Positions 54,459-62,661 of a DNA stretch of 64,000 nucleotides are shown one piece after another. Source of the stretch: Prevotella sp. (GTDB lineage: Bacteria > Bacteroidota > Bacteroidia > Bacteroidales > Bacteroidaceae); assembly GCA_017619755.1 (NCBI GenBank), contig JAFZRU010000035.1, positions 32,785 to 96,784 on the forward strand, given 5' to 3'. The translations under genes were made by a program, and so were the position numbers. The notes beneath the pieces were generated by a model. That model saw nothing but the letters and a program-made list of their open reading frames with translations, searched no databases and was not told the DNA's origin. Each line of letters opens with the position of its first letter. The first letter of the stretch is position 1.

Positions 54459-54532
54459 GCCTCTTTAGCTCAGTTGGCCAGAGCACGTGATTTGTAATCT
54501 CGGGGTCGTTGGTTCGAATCCGACAAGAGGCT
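54459..54532 (+). tRNA. tRNA-Thr (anticodon TGT)
   Basis: A 74-nt cloverleaf: acceptor GCCTCTT pairs with AAGAGGC, D-arm TAGCTCAGTTGGCCAGAGCA, anticodon loop TTTGTAA with TGT, T-arm GTTCGAATCC between GTTGG and CCGAC. The anticodon stem CGTGA/TCTCG has one T-T mismatch. It reads ACA (and ACG by wobble) codons. CCA is not encoded. A terminator follows directly. Confidence 0.95.
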
Positions 54533-54533
54533 C

Positions 54534-54565
54534 AAAAAAGCCGCATCTGAAGATGCGGCTTTTTG
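54534..54565 (+). terminator. Terminator of the SRP RNA-tRNA unit
   Basis: AAAAAAGCCGCATCT-GA-AGATGCGGCTTTTT, immediately after the tRNA. Confidence 0.92.
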
Positions 54566-54698
54566 TTTTAGAAATCCATGGCCATTCGACAGGCCTCTTT
54601 CTCGCAAATCATTGTCCGTTGTGCTTGACCGTAAGAAGAGCAACGGCTTCATTCGTTACATCTTCCATCTTCAATTTCTCATTTTTCATCTTTATTAT

Positions 54699-54729
54699 TT
54701 TGCTTTGTGGATGGATTGTGCTAATTTTG
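54699..54729 (+). promoter_or_regulatory. Promoter of the LUD protein-topB unit
   Basis: TTTG (54699-54702), 19 nt, TAATTTTG (54722-54729), full consensus, 50 nt before the ATG at 54779. Confidence 0.75.
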
Positions 54730-54778
54730 CAAAACAATTGAGATGCATTACAACAGAATTGAAATCAAAGATACAAAT

Positions 54779-55414
54779 ATGACACCACAAGAACAACGCA
54801 ACGAACGATTGGCTTCCAAACTCATCAAGAACTTGGAACGCCGACATTTTGAGGCATATTACTGCCCCTCCACCAAGGAAATCATGGAAAAAGTGAAAAG
54901 CCTCATGCCGGAGGGGAGCAGCGTCACATGGGGCGGCACCATGACCGTGAGAGACCTGGGACTGCCGGCGGCGCTCAAGGCGGCTGGGTATCAGGTTTTC
55001 GACCGCGACGAGGTGAAGACCCCGGAGGAGAAACAAGCTATGTACAGAAAAGCTTTCGACGTGGATTTCTATCTCACCAGCGCCAATGCCATCTCCGAAG
55101 ACGGCGTGCTGGTGAACATCGACGGCACGGGCAACAGGGTGGCGGCCATCACATGGGGTCCCAAGCGTGTCATTTTCATCATCGGACTGCACAAAGTGGC
55201 ACAGGACCCGGAAGCGGCCCTGAAAAGAGCCAGGAGCACGGCGGCTCCCATCAATGCGGCAAGGTTCGACATCAAGACACCATGCCAGACCGACGGCGCA
55301 TGCCACAACTGCAACTCCACACAGTCCATCTGCAACTACATTCATTTCCTCAGAAACTCATACCCCGAAAAAAGGCACATCGTCATCCTCACCGACCTGA
55401 CGTTGGGGTATTGA
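54779..55414 (+). CDS. LUD-domain (DUF162/YkgG-like) lactate-utilisation-type protein
   Basis: 211 aa from the ATG at 54779 (MTPQEQRNERL), chosen as the family-like N-terminus; the ATG at 54743 lies too close to the promoter. It belongs to the same superfamily as LutC but to a separate branch: the core EGSSVTWGGTMTVRDLGL and FYLTSANAISEDGVLVNIDGTGNRVAAITWGP is followed by a Cys cluster (PCQTDGACHNCNSTQSIC) that LutC lacks and that may bind an iron-sulfur cluster or zinc. It is not next to lutAB. It precedes topB by 35 nt. The function is unknown. Confidence 0.85.
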   Translation: MTPQEQRNERLASKLIKNLERRHFEAYYCPSTKEIMEKVKSLMPEGSSVTWGGTMTVRDLGLPAALKAAGYQVFDRDEVKTPEEKQAMYRKAFDVDFYLTSANAISEDGVLVNIDGTGNRVAAITWGPKRVIFIIGLHKVAQDPEAALKRARSTAAPINAARFDIKTPCQTDGACHNCNSTQSICNYIHFLRNSYPEKRHIVILTDLTLGY

Positions 55415-55449
55415 AAACGAGTAAATGATCATCACAACACCAACAACAA

Positions 55450-57483
55450 ATGATTGTTTGCATCGCAGAGAAACCAAGCGTCGCCAAGGACATCGCTCGA
55501 ATCATCGGAGCCACTTCATCAAGAAACGGCTACATGGAAGGGAACGGCTACCAGGTGACGTGGACTTTCGGACACCTCTGCACGCTCAAGGAACCCGATG
55601 ACTACTCAGCCGCATGGAAGCAGTGGTCGCTATCCATGTTGCCCATGATCCCCCAGCGCTTCGGCATCAAACTCATCGAGGACGACGGCATCAAAAGGCA
55701 GTTTGCTGTCATCGAGCAACTCATGAGAAATGCCGATGGCATCATCAACTGCGGCGACGCGGGGCAGGAGGGAGAACTCATACAAAGGTGGGTGATGCAG
55801 AAAGCACAAGCCACTTGCCCCGTCAAGAGATTGTGGATATCCTCCATGACCGACGAAGCCATCAGGGAGGGATTCGCCACCCTCAAGGACCAGGCACAAT
55901 ACGACCCGCTATACAAGGCCGGACTGTGCAGGGCCATCGGCGACTGGCTCTTGGGGATGAACGCCACACGTCTCTACACCGTGAAATACGGTCACAACCG
56001 ACAGGTGCTTTCCATCGGACGAGTACAGACACCCACGCTCGCACTCATCGTCAACAGGCAAAGGGAGATAGACAATTTCAAACCAGAGCCTTACTGGGTG
56101 CTTGCCACCATCTACCGAGAAACGCTGTTCACTGCCACCAAAGGAAAGTTCACCTCCAAGGAGGAGGGAGAGCAGTCGTTTGCCACCATTCTCGACAAGC
56201 CATTCTTCGTCACCGAGGTGCAGAAGAAAAAGGGCGTGGAGGCTCCGCCGCATCTCTATGACCTCACATCGTTGCAGGTAGATTGCAACAAGAAGTACGG
56301 CCTCAGCGCCGACCTGACGCTGAAGACCATACAGACCCTTTACGAAAGAAAGCTCACCACCTACCCACGTGTGGATACGCAGTATCTCAGCGACGACATC
56401 TACCCCAAATGCCCCGCCATCCTCAAAGGACTGCGGGGATATGAACCCATGACGGCGCCATTGCTCACCACCACGCTGAGAAAGAGCAAGAAGGTCTTTG
56501 ACACGTCGAAAGTGACCGACCACCACGCCATCATTCCCACCGGAGTGGCCGCCACCGGCCTCACCAACATGGAGCAAAAGGTGTATGACTTGGTGACAAG
56601 GCGATTCATCAGCGTGTTCTACCCCGACTGCCTCTTCACCACCACCACCGTGATGGGAAAGGTGGAGGAAGTGGAGTTCAAGGCCACGGGAAAGCAGATA
56701 CAACAGCCGGGGTGGCGTGTCATCTACAGCAAGGAGGCCGAAGCCATAGCCGACGACACGGTAGCCAAGAAGGAAGAAGAGGAAAAGGTGCTGCCCGAAT
56801 TTACAAAAGGAGAGAGCGGCCCCCACCAACCCACGCTGACGGAGAAATGGACAACACCCCCCAAGCCATACACCGAGGCGACACTCCTTCGCGCCATGGA
56901 AACAGCCGGAAAATTCGTGGAGGACGAGGAACTCAGGGCAGCGTTGAAGGAAAACGGCATCGGGCGGCCTTCGTCAAGGGCGGGCATCATCGAAACACTC
57001 TTCAAACGACGCTACATCAGAAGGGAACGGAAAAACCTGATAGCCACGGAAACCGGCAAGCAACTCATCGACACCATTCAGGAAGAGTTGCTCAAGAGTT
57101 GCGAACTCACCGGCATCTGGGAGAAGAAACTGCGTGACATAGAGCATCTGCGATACGACGCGGCCCAATTCATCGACGAATTGAAGCAGCAAATAACCGA
57201 AATCGTCCAACAAGTGCTCACCGACCCCAACTATCGCAACATCCCCATCCAAACCGTCGAGGATAACAACAACAGCAAGAAAAGCGGTGCTGCGGCCAAA
57301 AAGCCTCCCAAAGCAAGAAAACAAACAACGCCAAAGCCAGACAATGCCGCCACACCACCCACGAAAGACCCCTACGTGGGAACGACATGCCCCCTTTGTG
57401 GTAAAGGGGTCTTGATAAAAGGAAAAACCGCATACGGATGCAGCAGATGGAGAGAGGGTTGCGGATACAGGTGGAAACCGTGA
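55450..57483 (+). CDS. topB: DNA topoisomerase III
   Basis: 677 aa. Type IA topoisomerase that unlinks single-strand crossings, acting with RecQ. The N-terminal Toprim domain (MIVCIAEKPSVAKDIARI, NCGDAGQEGEL) is followed by the active-site Y305 in LTTYPRVDTQYLS, and VTDHHAIIPTG. The region after 600 is basic and low in complexity (NNSKKSGAAAKKPPKARKQ), ending in a four-Cys zinc ribbon (CPLCGKGVLIKGKTAYGCS...CGYRW). Full length. It follows the LUD gene by 35 nt and converges on the hydroxyacid dehydrogenase gene. Confidence 0.95.
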   Translation: MIVCIAEKPSVAKDIARIIGATSSRNGYMEGNGYQVTWTFGHLCTLKEPDDYSAAWKQWSLSMLPMIPQRFGIKLIEDDGIKRQFAVIEQLMRNADGIINCGDAGQEGELIQRWVMQKAQATCPVKRLWISSMTDEAIREGFATLKDQAQYDPLYKAGLCRAIGDWLLGMNATRLYTVKYGHNRQVLSIGRVQTPTLALIVNRQREIDNFKPEPYWVLATIYRETLFTATKGKFTSKEEGEQSFATILDKPFFVTEVQKKKGVEAPPHLYDLTSLQVDCNKKYGLSADLTLKTIQTLYERKLTTYPRVDTQYLSDDIYPKCPAILKGLRGYEPMTAPLLTTTLRKSKKVFDTSKVTDHHAIIPTGVAATGLTNMEQKVYDLVTRRFISVFYPDCLFTTTTVMGKVEEVEFKATGKQIQQPGWRVIYSKEAEAIADDTVAKKEEEEKVLPEFTKGESGPHQPTLTEKWTTPPKPYTEATLLRAMETAGKFVEDEELRAALKENGIGRPSSRAGIIETLFKRRYIRRERKNLIATETGKQLIDTIQEELLKSCELTGIWEKKLRDIEHLRYDAAQFIDELKQQITEIVQQVLTDPNYRNIPIQTVEDNNNSKKSGAAAKKPPKARKQTTPKPDNAATPPTKDPYVGTTCPLCGKGVLIKGKTAYGCSRWREGCGYRWKP

Positions 57484-57527
57484 ACCACGTCGGGAGCCAC
57501 CCCTCCATCATTCGATGACGAAAAGTG

Positions 57528-58478
57528 TCATACGACATTTTCAGGATGTCCGTTGAGGAAGGATCGGACATTCTGTATGGCCGTCTGCAGCAATCGCCGA
57601 CGCGCATCGATGGTGGCCCAGGCGATGTGGGGGGTGATGTAGGCGTTGGAAAGGTGGAGGAGGGGATTGTCGGCTTGGGGAGGTTCTTCGGCAAGCACGT
57701 CGGCGCAATAGGCGTATAGGCTTCCGGAGGACAACGCCTCTGACACCGCATGGTTGTCCACAAGGGGGCCGCGCCCCGTGTTGATGAGAATCGCCGTGCG
57801 TTTCATCATCCCGAGAGTTTCGCGATTGACAAGGTGATGGGTGTCGGCGGTGAGGGGGCAGTGCAGCGAGACCACATCCGATGTGGAGAGGATTTCATGG
57901 AGCGATGCCTTGTGCAATCCTTCGGGCAAGGCGTTGGCTGGCTTGCTCGTCAGGGCTTTCACTTCCATGCCGAAAGCAAGGGCGATTTGGGCCACGCGCC
58001 TCCCGATGTTACCCAAACCCACTATGCCCATCGTCTTGCCGGAGAGTTCCGTAAGAGGTGTGTCCCAATAGCAGAAATCGGAACTGCCAGACCAACGACC
58101 GCGACGGTTCTCATGGGCATAATGTTCTGTGTGATTGGTCACAGACAACAGGTGGGCAAACACCATCTGCGCCACGCTCTCCGTGCTGTAGGCCGGTACG
58201 TTGGTGACGATGATGCCGCGCTCGCGAGCAGCCGCCAAGTCAACCACGTTGTAGCCCGTGGCCAATACGCCGATATATTGGAGGTGAGGAAGCTGGTTGA
58301 TTTCATTCCGACCGACAACCACCTTGTTTGTCAGCAATATCTCGGCATGGCATGCTCTTGCAACCGTTTCATCCGGCGCGGTGCGGGGGTAAACGGTCAA
58401 ATCACCCATCGCCTCCAATTCTGCCCACGACAAGTCGCCGGGGTTGGCCGTGTGGCCGTCAAGCACTACTATTTTCAT
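57528..58478 (-). CDS. hprA: D-2-hydroxyacid dehydrogenase (glycerate dehydrogenase type)
   Basis: 316 aa. NAD-dependent reduction of hydroxypyruvate or a similar 2-keto acid. Rossmann motif GLGNIG at 154-159, catalytic R236 (NTGRGPL), E265 (LAEEPP) and H284 (ITPHIAW). Specificity within the family cannot be fixed from sequence; the LATGYNVVD segment favours the HprA/glycerate subgroup over phosphoglycerate or D-lactate dehydrogenases. Promoter TTTG-N19-TATTTTTG at 58568-58598 gives a leader of about 85 nt. It is alone on its strand between convergent topB and the downstream MFS gene. Confidence 0.88.
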   Translation of the reverse strand: MKIVVLDGHTANPGDLSWAELEAMGDLTVYPRTAPDETVARACHAEILLTNKVVVGRNEINQLPHLQYIGVLATGYNVVDLAAARERGIIVTNVPAYSTESVAQMVFAHLLSVTNHTEHYAHENRRGRWSGSSDFCYWDTPLTELSGKTMGIVGLGNIGRRVAQIALAFGMEVKALTSKPANALPEGLHKASLHEILSTSDVVSLHCPLTADTHHLVNRETLGMMKRTAILINTGRGPLVDNHAVSEALSSGSLYAYCADVLAEEPPQADNPLLHLSNAYITPHIAWATIDARRRLLQTAIQNVRSFLNGHPENVV

Positions 58479-58567
58479 TTCATTCTATGGTTGATTGTGT
58501 GGTATCCTCACCATCATGCGACTTCAAGCGAAGCGGTTTTCATTGATGCAAGGATGAACTGATGGTG

Positions 58568-58598
58568 CAAAAATAGTCATTATATGAATGAAATCAAA
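58568..58598 (-). promoter_or_regulatory. Promoter of the hydroxyacid dehydrogenase gene
   Basis: TTTG (58598-58595), 19 nt, TATTTTTG (58575-58568). Confidence 0.65.
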
Positions 58599-58708
58599 AC
58601 TTACGGCCAACTTTTTCTTTTCACTTTCCGATGCAGAGGCTTGCGCCACCATTGCACCATACCTGCTGTGACGAAGGGAAAGCATCCTTGTCATGTCATA
58701 CAAGGGGA

Positions 58709-59890
58709 TTAGTCGTTTTCCTTGATGTTGGGCAGGAAATAGGTGACAATCCCAAGCAAGGGGAGAAAAGCCGTCAACTGGAACACACGCTGGATGCCGT
58801 ACAGGTCTGCAAGCCAACCGAATATGGCGGAGCCTATGCCGCCAAGGCCGAAGGAAAGACCAAAGAACGCCCCGGAAATCATACCTACATTGCCGGGAAG
58901 CAACTCCGTGGCATAGACCAGGATGGCACTCATGGCTGACGACATCACCATGCCCACAAGAATGGCCAGCACGATTGTCCATGCAAGGTCGCAGTAGGGC
59001 AGCAGAAGGGCGAAAGGGGACGAACCGAGGATGCTCACCCAGATGACATACTTGCGCCCGTAGCGGTCGCCCAACTCGCCACCTATCAACAGACCCACTG
59101 CCGTGGAGACGAGGAAGGCAAACAACACATATTGTGATGCGGTCACTGTCAACCCGAACTTGTCTATCATGTAGAATGTCAGGTAACTTTGGATGTTTGC
59201 CGTATAGAAATCCTTGGAGAACATCAGGACGAGCAGCACCGTCAAGGCAACACCTATCTGACGCTTGGACAAATGGCTGTCGTTCTCAATGTCATACTTT
59301 GACTTGCCACGACCGTATAAGGAGAGTTGTTTCTTATACCAACGGCCTATCCTTGACAACAGCCAAATGGCCACGATGGCCGGCATGGCAAACCATCGGA
59401 TGCTGCCCTGACCGTGTGGCACGACAAGCAGGGCCACGGCCACGGGGCCGAAGGCACGGCCTACATTGCCGCCAATCTGGAATATCGACTGAGCCATGCC
59501 CTTGGCACCACCCGACGCCATCCGGGCCACTTTGGAAGATTCGGGGTGAAGCACCGATGAGCCGACGCCGACGAAAGACACAGACAGCAACACGAGCATG
59601 AAACTATCGGCCAAGGAGAGCAAAAGAAGACCCGTTAACGTGAAGCACATGCCCACGACAAGCCCGTATGGCCGAGGGTGCTTGTCGGAAAAATACCCTA
59701 CCATTGGCTGTAGCAGCGACGATGTGACCTGGTTGGTCAGCGTGATGGCGCCTATCTGAATGAAACTCAACCCCAACGTCTCCTTGATCATCGGATAGAT
59801 GGCCGGGATGACCGCCTGGAACATATCGTTGAGAAGATGCCCCAAACTCACCATCAGAAGCACGGAAATGGCAGCTTTATTTCTTGTCAT
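58709..59890 (-). CDS. fsr: MFS transporter, fosmidomycin resistance (Fsr) type
   Basis: 393 aa from the ATG at 59890; the longer frame reaching 60112 contains the promoter and is not credible. 12 TM helices. The Fsr-type N-terminus SLGHLLNDMFQAVIPAIYPMIK and the LGLSFIQIGAITLTNQVTSSLLQPMVGYFSDKHPRP segment identify the subfamily. HPESSKVARMASGGAKGMAQSIFQIGGNVGRAFGP is its second signature. Members export fosmidomycin in other bacteria, but the natural substrate is unknown. A -7 box is at 59918-59925. Confidence 0.87.
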   Translation of the reverse strand: MTRNKAAISVLLMVSLGHLLNDMFQAVIPAIYPMIKETLGLSFIQIGAITLTNQVTSSLLQPMVGYFSDKHPRPYGLVVGMCFTLTGLLLLSLADSFMLVLLSVSFVGVGSSVLHPESSKVARMASGGAKGMAQSIFQIGGNVGRAFGPVAVALLVVPHGQGSIRWFAMPAIVAIWLLSRIGRWYKKQLSLYGRGKSKYDIENDSHLSKRQIGVALTVLLVLMFSKDFYTANIQSYLTFYMIDKFGLTVTASQYVLFAFLVSTAVGLLIGGELGDRYGRKYVIWVSILGSSPFALLLPYCDLAWTIVLAILVGMVMSSAMSAILVYATELLPGNVGMISGAFFGLSFGLGGIGSAIFGWLADLYGIQRVFQLTAFLPLLGIVTYFLPNIKEND

Positions 59891-59917
59891 GGGAATGCTC
59901 GTTATTGCACCGTGCTG

Positions 59918-59925
59918 CAAAGATA
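59918..59925 (-). promoter_or_regulatory. -7 element for the Fsr-type transporter
   Basis: TATCTTTG on the minus strand, about 28 nt before the ATG at 59890; it supports the shorter gene model. No clear -33 TTTG. Confidence 0.5.
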
Positions 59926-60058
59926 ACAATAATATGACAACACAGCGCATTTTGATAGTCTTTTTGTTGGTTTTTGTGTGTTTTACGTTAAGGTGCGGAT
60001 GGATTTTGTGCATAGACGGTCTAAAAGCCGTTTGCAACCTCACTTTACGAATTATGAT

Positions 60059-60223
60059 AAGGTAGGATGCGCCTCGGGAATGAAAACAAAAAATCCTATT
60101 TTTGTTTTGCATTGTCTTCGGCTTTCACTACCTCTGGCTATCGCCGAAGGTAGGCGTCGCCTCAACAAAAAAAATAAAAATTGCTTTTTTATTTTGTTTT
60201 GTGTTCGGCTTGCACTACCTTTG
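60059..60223 (+). repeat. Tandem imperfect duplication of a promoter segment
   Basis: Copy 1 (60059-60136) ends in CTTTCACTACCTCTGGC; copy 2 (60147-60223) ends in CTTGCACTACCTTTGCAC. The -7 box is intact (TACCTTTG) in copy 2 and altered (TACCTCTG) in copy 1, and both have a TTTG-rich run about 20 nt upstream. Confidence 0.7.
60193..60223 (+). promoter_or_regulatory. Promoter of the exbB operon
   Basis: TTTG (60193-60196), 19 nt, TACCTTTG (60216-60223), full consensus. The leader to the ATG at 60260 is about 30 nt. Confidence 0.8.
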
Positions 60224-60259
60224 CACGCAAGAATGTGATATGACAACATCAAGAATGTA

Positions 60260-61093
60260 ATGAGACAATTGTTTATACGTCTATTAGTGCTTTGGACTGC
60301 CTTGCTGCTGTTCATCCCGCAAATGTATGCAGAAGAAGACGTCCCCATGGATGATGACGAGATGGAAGCCGTCTTTGCTGGCACCCTCGACGACGATACG
60401 TTGGTGGCGGAGGAGATGGCTATGCTGGCAGAGAATGAAGCGGCACCTGAAAGCGAGGGAATGTACAAGGCCCTCAAGCGGAAATTCATTGAGGGCAACG
60501 CCGGCTTCATGTCGCTTGTGGCCCTCGCACTCATCCTCGGACTGGCGTTCTGCGTGGAGCGCATCATCTATCTCACCCTCTCCGAAGTGAATGCCAAACG
60601 CCTCCTCGCCGATGTGGATGAAAAGGTGTCCAAGGGGGACATCGAAGGAGCGAAGGACCTCTGCCGCGACACACGGGGGCCGGTGGCGTCCATCTGCTAC
60701 CAAGGGCTGCTGCGCTATAACGAGGGCATCGACAGCATCGAGCGTTCCATCACATCCTATGGACAGGTGCAGATGGCCAACCTGGAAAAGGGCTGTTCGT
60801 GGATTACCCTTTTCATCGCCATTGCCCCATCGCTCGGCTTCCTCGGCACCGTGATTGGCATGGTGATGGCTTTCGACAGGATACAAGAGGCGGGGGACAT
60901 CAGCCCCACCATCGTGGCCTCGGGAATGAAGGTGGCGCTTATCACCACCATTTTCGGTATCATCGTGGCACTCATCCTGCAGGTGTTCTACAACTACATC
61001 CTCAACAAGATCGAGGGGCTTGCCACTCAGATGGAAGATGCCGCCATTTCGTTGCTCGACATTCTTGTGAAATATAAAAACAAGGAACAATGA
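60260..61093 (+). CDS. exbB: MotA/TolQ/ExbB proton channel protein
   Basis: 277 aa. A signal-anchor or cleaved signal (1-24, RLLVLWTALLLFIPQMYA), an acidic periplasmic stretch (25-70) and then the ExbB core: TM near 80-100, a cytoplasmic helical loop (about 103-180), and the two conserved TMs with WITLFIAIAPSLGFLGTVIGMVMAF and ISPTIVASGMKVALITTIFGIIVALILQVFY. Uses the proton gradient to drive TonB-type energisation of outer membrane receptors or a similar motor. Overlaps the next gene by 4 nt (ATGA). No tonB gene is in the window. Confidence 0.92.
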   Translation: MRQLFIRLLVLWTALLLFIPQMYAEEDVPMDDDEMEAVFAGTLDDDTLVAEEMAMLAENEAAPESEGMYKALKRKFIEGNAGFMSLVALALILGLAFCVERIIYLTLSEVNAKRLLADVDEKVSKGDIEGAKDLCRDTRGPVASICYQGLLRYNEGIDSIERSITSYGQVQMANLEKGCSWITLFIAIAPSLGFLGTVIGMVMAFDRIQEAGDISPTIVASGMKVALITTIFGIIVALILQVFYNYILNKIEGLATQMEDAAISLLDILVKYKNKEQ

Positions 61094-61590
61094 GAATTCC
61101 CGGATGGCCCAAAGGCGAGGCCTCGCGCAAAGTGCTGTACCTGCTCGTCACCATCACCGTGGTGGTGTTCGCGCTCTTCTATCTTGTGGGGTACAATCAT
61201 CCATGGGCGGAAGACCCCGACTTCATAGAGCCAAGGCTCACCTCCGTGCTGATTGTGTTCGCTGTTCTTGTGCTGCTCATCGCTGTCTTGGTGACGGCAT
61301 GGGCGGTGGTGAGAACCATGCGAAGAAGACGAAGTGCCAAGGCCGACAGCCATGGCGTGCCATCCGCCCTCATTGCCTTGGGAGTGACGGTTTTCACGGC
61401 ATTGATGTTGGGTGTGTCGTTCCTCATGGGTGCGTCGTCGGCCATCACGGTCAATGGCGAGGAGTACCATGAGGAGGGATGGCTCAAGGCCGCCAATATG
61501 TTTGTCATCTCGTCGCTCATTCTCATCGTGGTGGCTACCGCCGCAGTGGCTTTCGCCACCATCAGGACGTATCTCAACAACAGGAAATGA
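61090..61590 (+). CDS. Four-TM membrane protein inserted between exbB and exbD
   Basis: 166 aa with hydrophobic segments at about 13-33 (LYLLVTITVVVFALFYLVGY), 50-73 (LTSVLIVFAVLVLLIAVLVTAWAVV), 91-114 and 136-158. No domain I recognise; the loops are short and basic (RRRRSAK after TM2), so the inside is likely the Arg-rich side. It overlaps exbB by 4 nt and ends 1 nt before exbD. Such strict spacing implies it is a fixed part of this motor operon. Function unknown. Confidence 0.8.
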   Translation: MRIPGWPKGEASRKVLYLLVTITVVVFALFYLVGYNHPWAEDPDFIEPRLTSVLIVFAVLVLLIAVLVTAWAVVRTMRRRRSAKADSHGVPSALIALGVTVFTALMLGVSFLMGASSAITVNGEEYHEEGWLKAANMFVISSLILIVVATAAVAFATIRTYLNNRK

Positions 61591-61591
61591 C

Positions 61592-62182
61592 ATGAGACTA
61601 CGCCGACGAAAACGACGCAGGGTGCCGGGCATCAATACAGCCTCCATAGCCGACATATCCTTCACGCTGCTCATCCTCTTCCTCGTCGTCACCTCCATGG
61701 ACGATGACAAGGGACTTGCCCGCATGCTCCCACCTTTGTCGCCTGAGAACCAGGAGGCTGTGGAATTAAAGGAGAGGAATGTCATGCGCATCGACATTTC
61801 CAAAGGGGAGGTCGTCTTTGTCAATGACGAGAAAACACCCATTGGTGGCCTGTGTACGCGAGTGAAGCAATTTGTGGACAACCCACAAAACCTTCCCAAC
61901 CTGCCGGAGAAGCATCAAAAAGACATCGATTTGCTTGGTGCCTGCGGGGTGACGGAAGACCACGTCATAAGAATCAAGTCGGACGGAGAGGCCAATTACG
62001 GCACCTATTTCAAAGTGCAGAACGAAATCGTGGCGGCCTACAGCCAACTGCGCGACAGTCTGGCTATGAGCCGCTTCGACAAGCATTACGCCCAGTGCAA
62101 TGAGAGACAGCGGGAGGCTATAAGGGCTTACTATCCTCAAAAGGTGTCGGAGGACTATTCACAGGAAGGAGGTACGCCATGA
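61592..62182 (+). CDS. exbD: ExbD/TolR-family protein (first)
   Basis: 196 aa from the ATG at 61592 (the frame opens earlier but overlaps the previous gene). The very basic N-terminus RLRRRKRRRVPG is cytoplasmic. One TM helix at about 18-35 carries the essential Asp in ASIADISFTLLILFLV. A periplasmic domain follows at about 60-180, with an extension containing KHQKDIDLLGACGVTEDHVIRIKSDGEANYGTYFKVQNEIV, the canonical ExbD/TolR beta-alpha fold. Gap to the four-TM gene is 1 nt and to the next exbD an overlap of 4 nt. Confidence 0.9.
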   Translation: MRLRRRKRRRVPGINTASIADISFTLLILFLVVTSMDDDKGLARMLPPLSPENQEAVELKERNVMRIDISKGEVVFVNDEKTPIGGLCTRVKQFVDNPQNLPNLPEKHQKDIDLLGACGVTEDHVIRIKSDGEANYGTYFKVQNEIVAAYSQLRDSLAMSRFDKHYAQCNERQREAIRAYYPQKVSEDYSQEGGTP

Positions 62183-62661
62183 GGTTTGAGAGGAATAGGG
62201 GAGGGCGACGCCAACCCGAACTCAACATGTCGTCGCTTCCCGACTTGATTTTCACCGTTCTTTTCTTCTTCATGATTGTCACCACCATGAGGAGCGTTCC
62301 CCAAAAGGTGGGCTTTCAGGTGCCGACGGGAACGGAATTGGCCAAATTCAAGAAACAACCATCCACCCTCTATCTCTTCATTGGCAGGCCGGTGCGCCCT
62401 CATGGTGCAAGCAGTGAGAACAATTTTGTGGTGCAGGTGGATGACAAGCTGGTGCCGTTGGATGGTGTCGCCTCACAGGTGTCCCGTTATATGGAGGAGT
62501 TGCTGCCCGACGAACGGGAAGAGTTGACGGTGATGATGAAAATCGACGAAAACGTACCCATGGGCATGGTGACAAGCGTGAAGCAGCAACTGCGAAAGGC
62601 CGGTGCCCTCAAGGTGCATTATGCTGCTGCAAAGCATCGCAATATCCCCACCTCTCAATGA
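62179..62661 (+). CDS. exbD: ExbD/TolR-family protein (second)
   Basis: 160 aa. Basic N-terminus (MRFERNRGGRRQPELNM), TM about 20-37 with Asp in MSSLPDLIFTVLFFFMIV, then a periplasmic domain (about 45-155) ending in MGMVTSVKQQLRKAGALKVHYAA. Two different ExbDs after one ExbB suggest a heteromeric stator. The last 53 nt overlap the 3' end of the convergent AAA-ATPase gene. No terminator was found between them. Confidence 0.9.
   Translation: MRFERNRGGRRQPELNMSSLPDLIFTVLFFFMIVTTMRSVPQKVGFQVPTGTELAKFKKQPSTLYLFIGRPVRPHGASSENNFVVQVDDKLVPLDGVASQVSRYMEELLPDEREELTVMMKIDENVPMGMVTSVKQQLRKAGALKVHYAAAKHRNIPTSQ

Larger units (their letters stand above)
59891..60259. other. Gene-free region before exbB with a tandem promoter duplication
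   Basis: 369 bases without a gene. Two imperfect copies of an 80-bp segment lie 87-88 bp apart (60059-60136 and 60147-60223). Each begins AAGGTAGG and ends CACTACCTnTG. The right copy carries the active exbB promoter. Confidence 0.7.

Noticed and set aside
54223-54486. 87-codon minus-strand ORF overlapping the SRP RNA
   Set aside because: The plus strand has a promoter, SRP RNA structure and a tRNA; the ORF has no supporting signal.
60119-60151. Inverted repeat CTTCGGC/GCCGAAG before exbB as an operator
   Set aside because: The arms arise where the two promoter copies join and are explained by the duplication; kept only as part of that finding.
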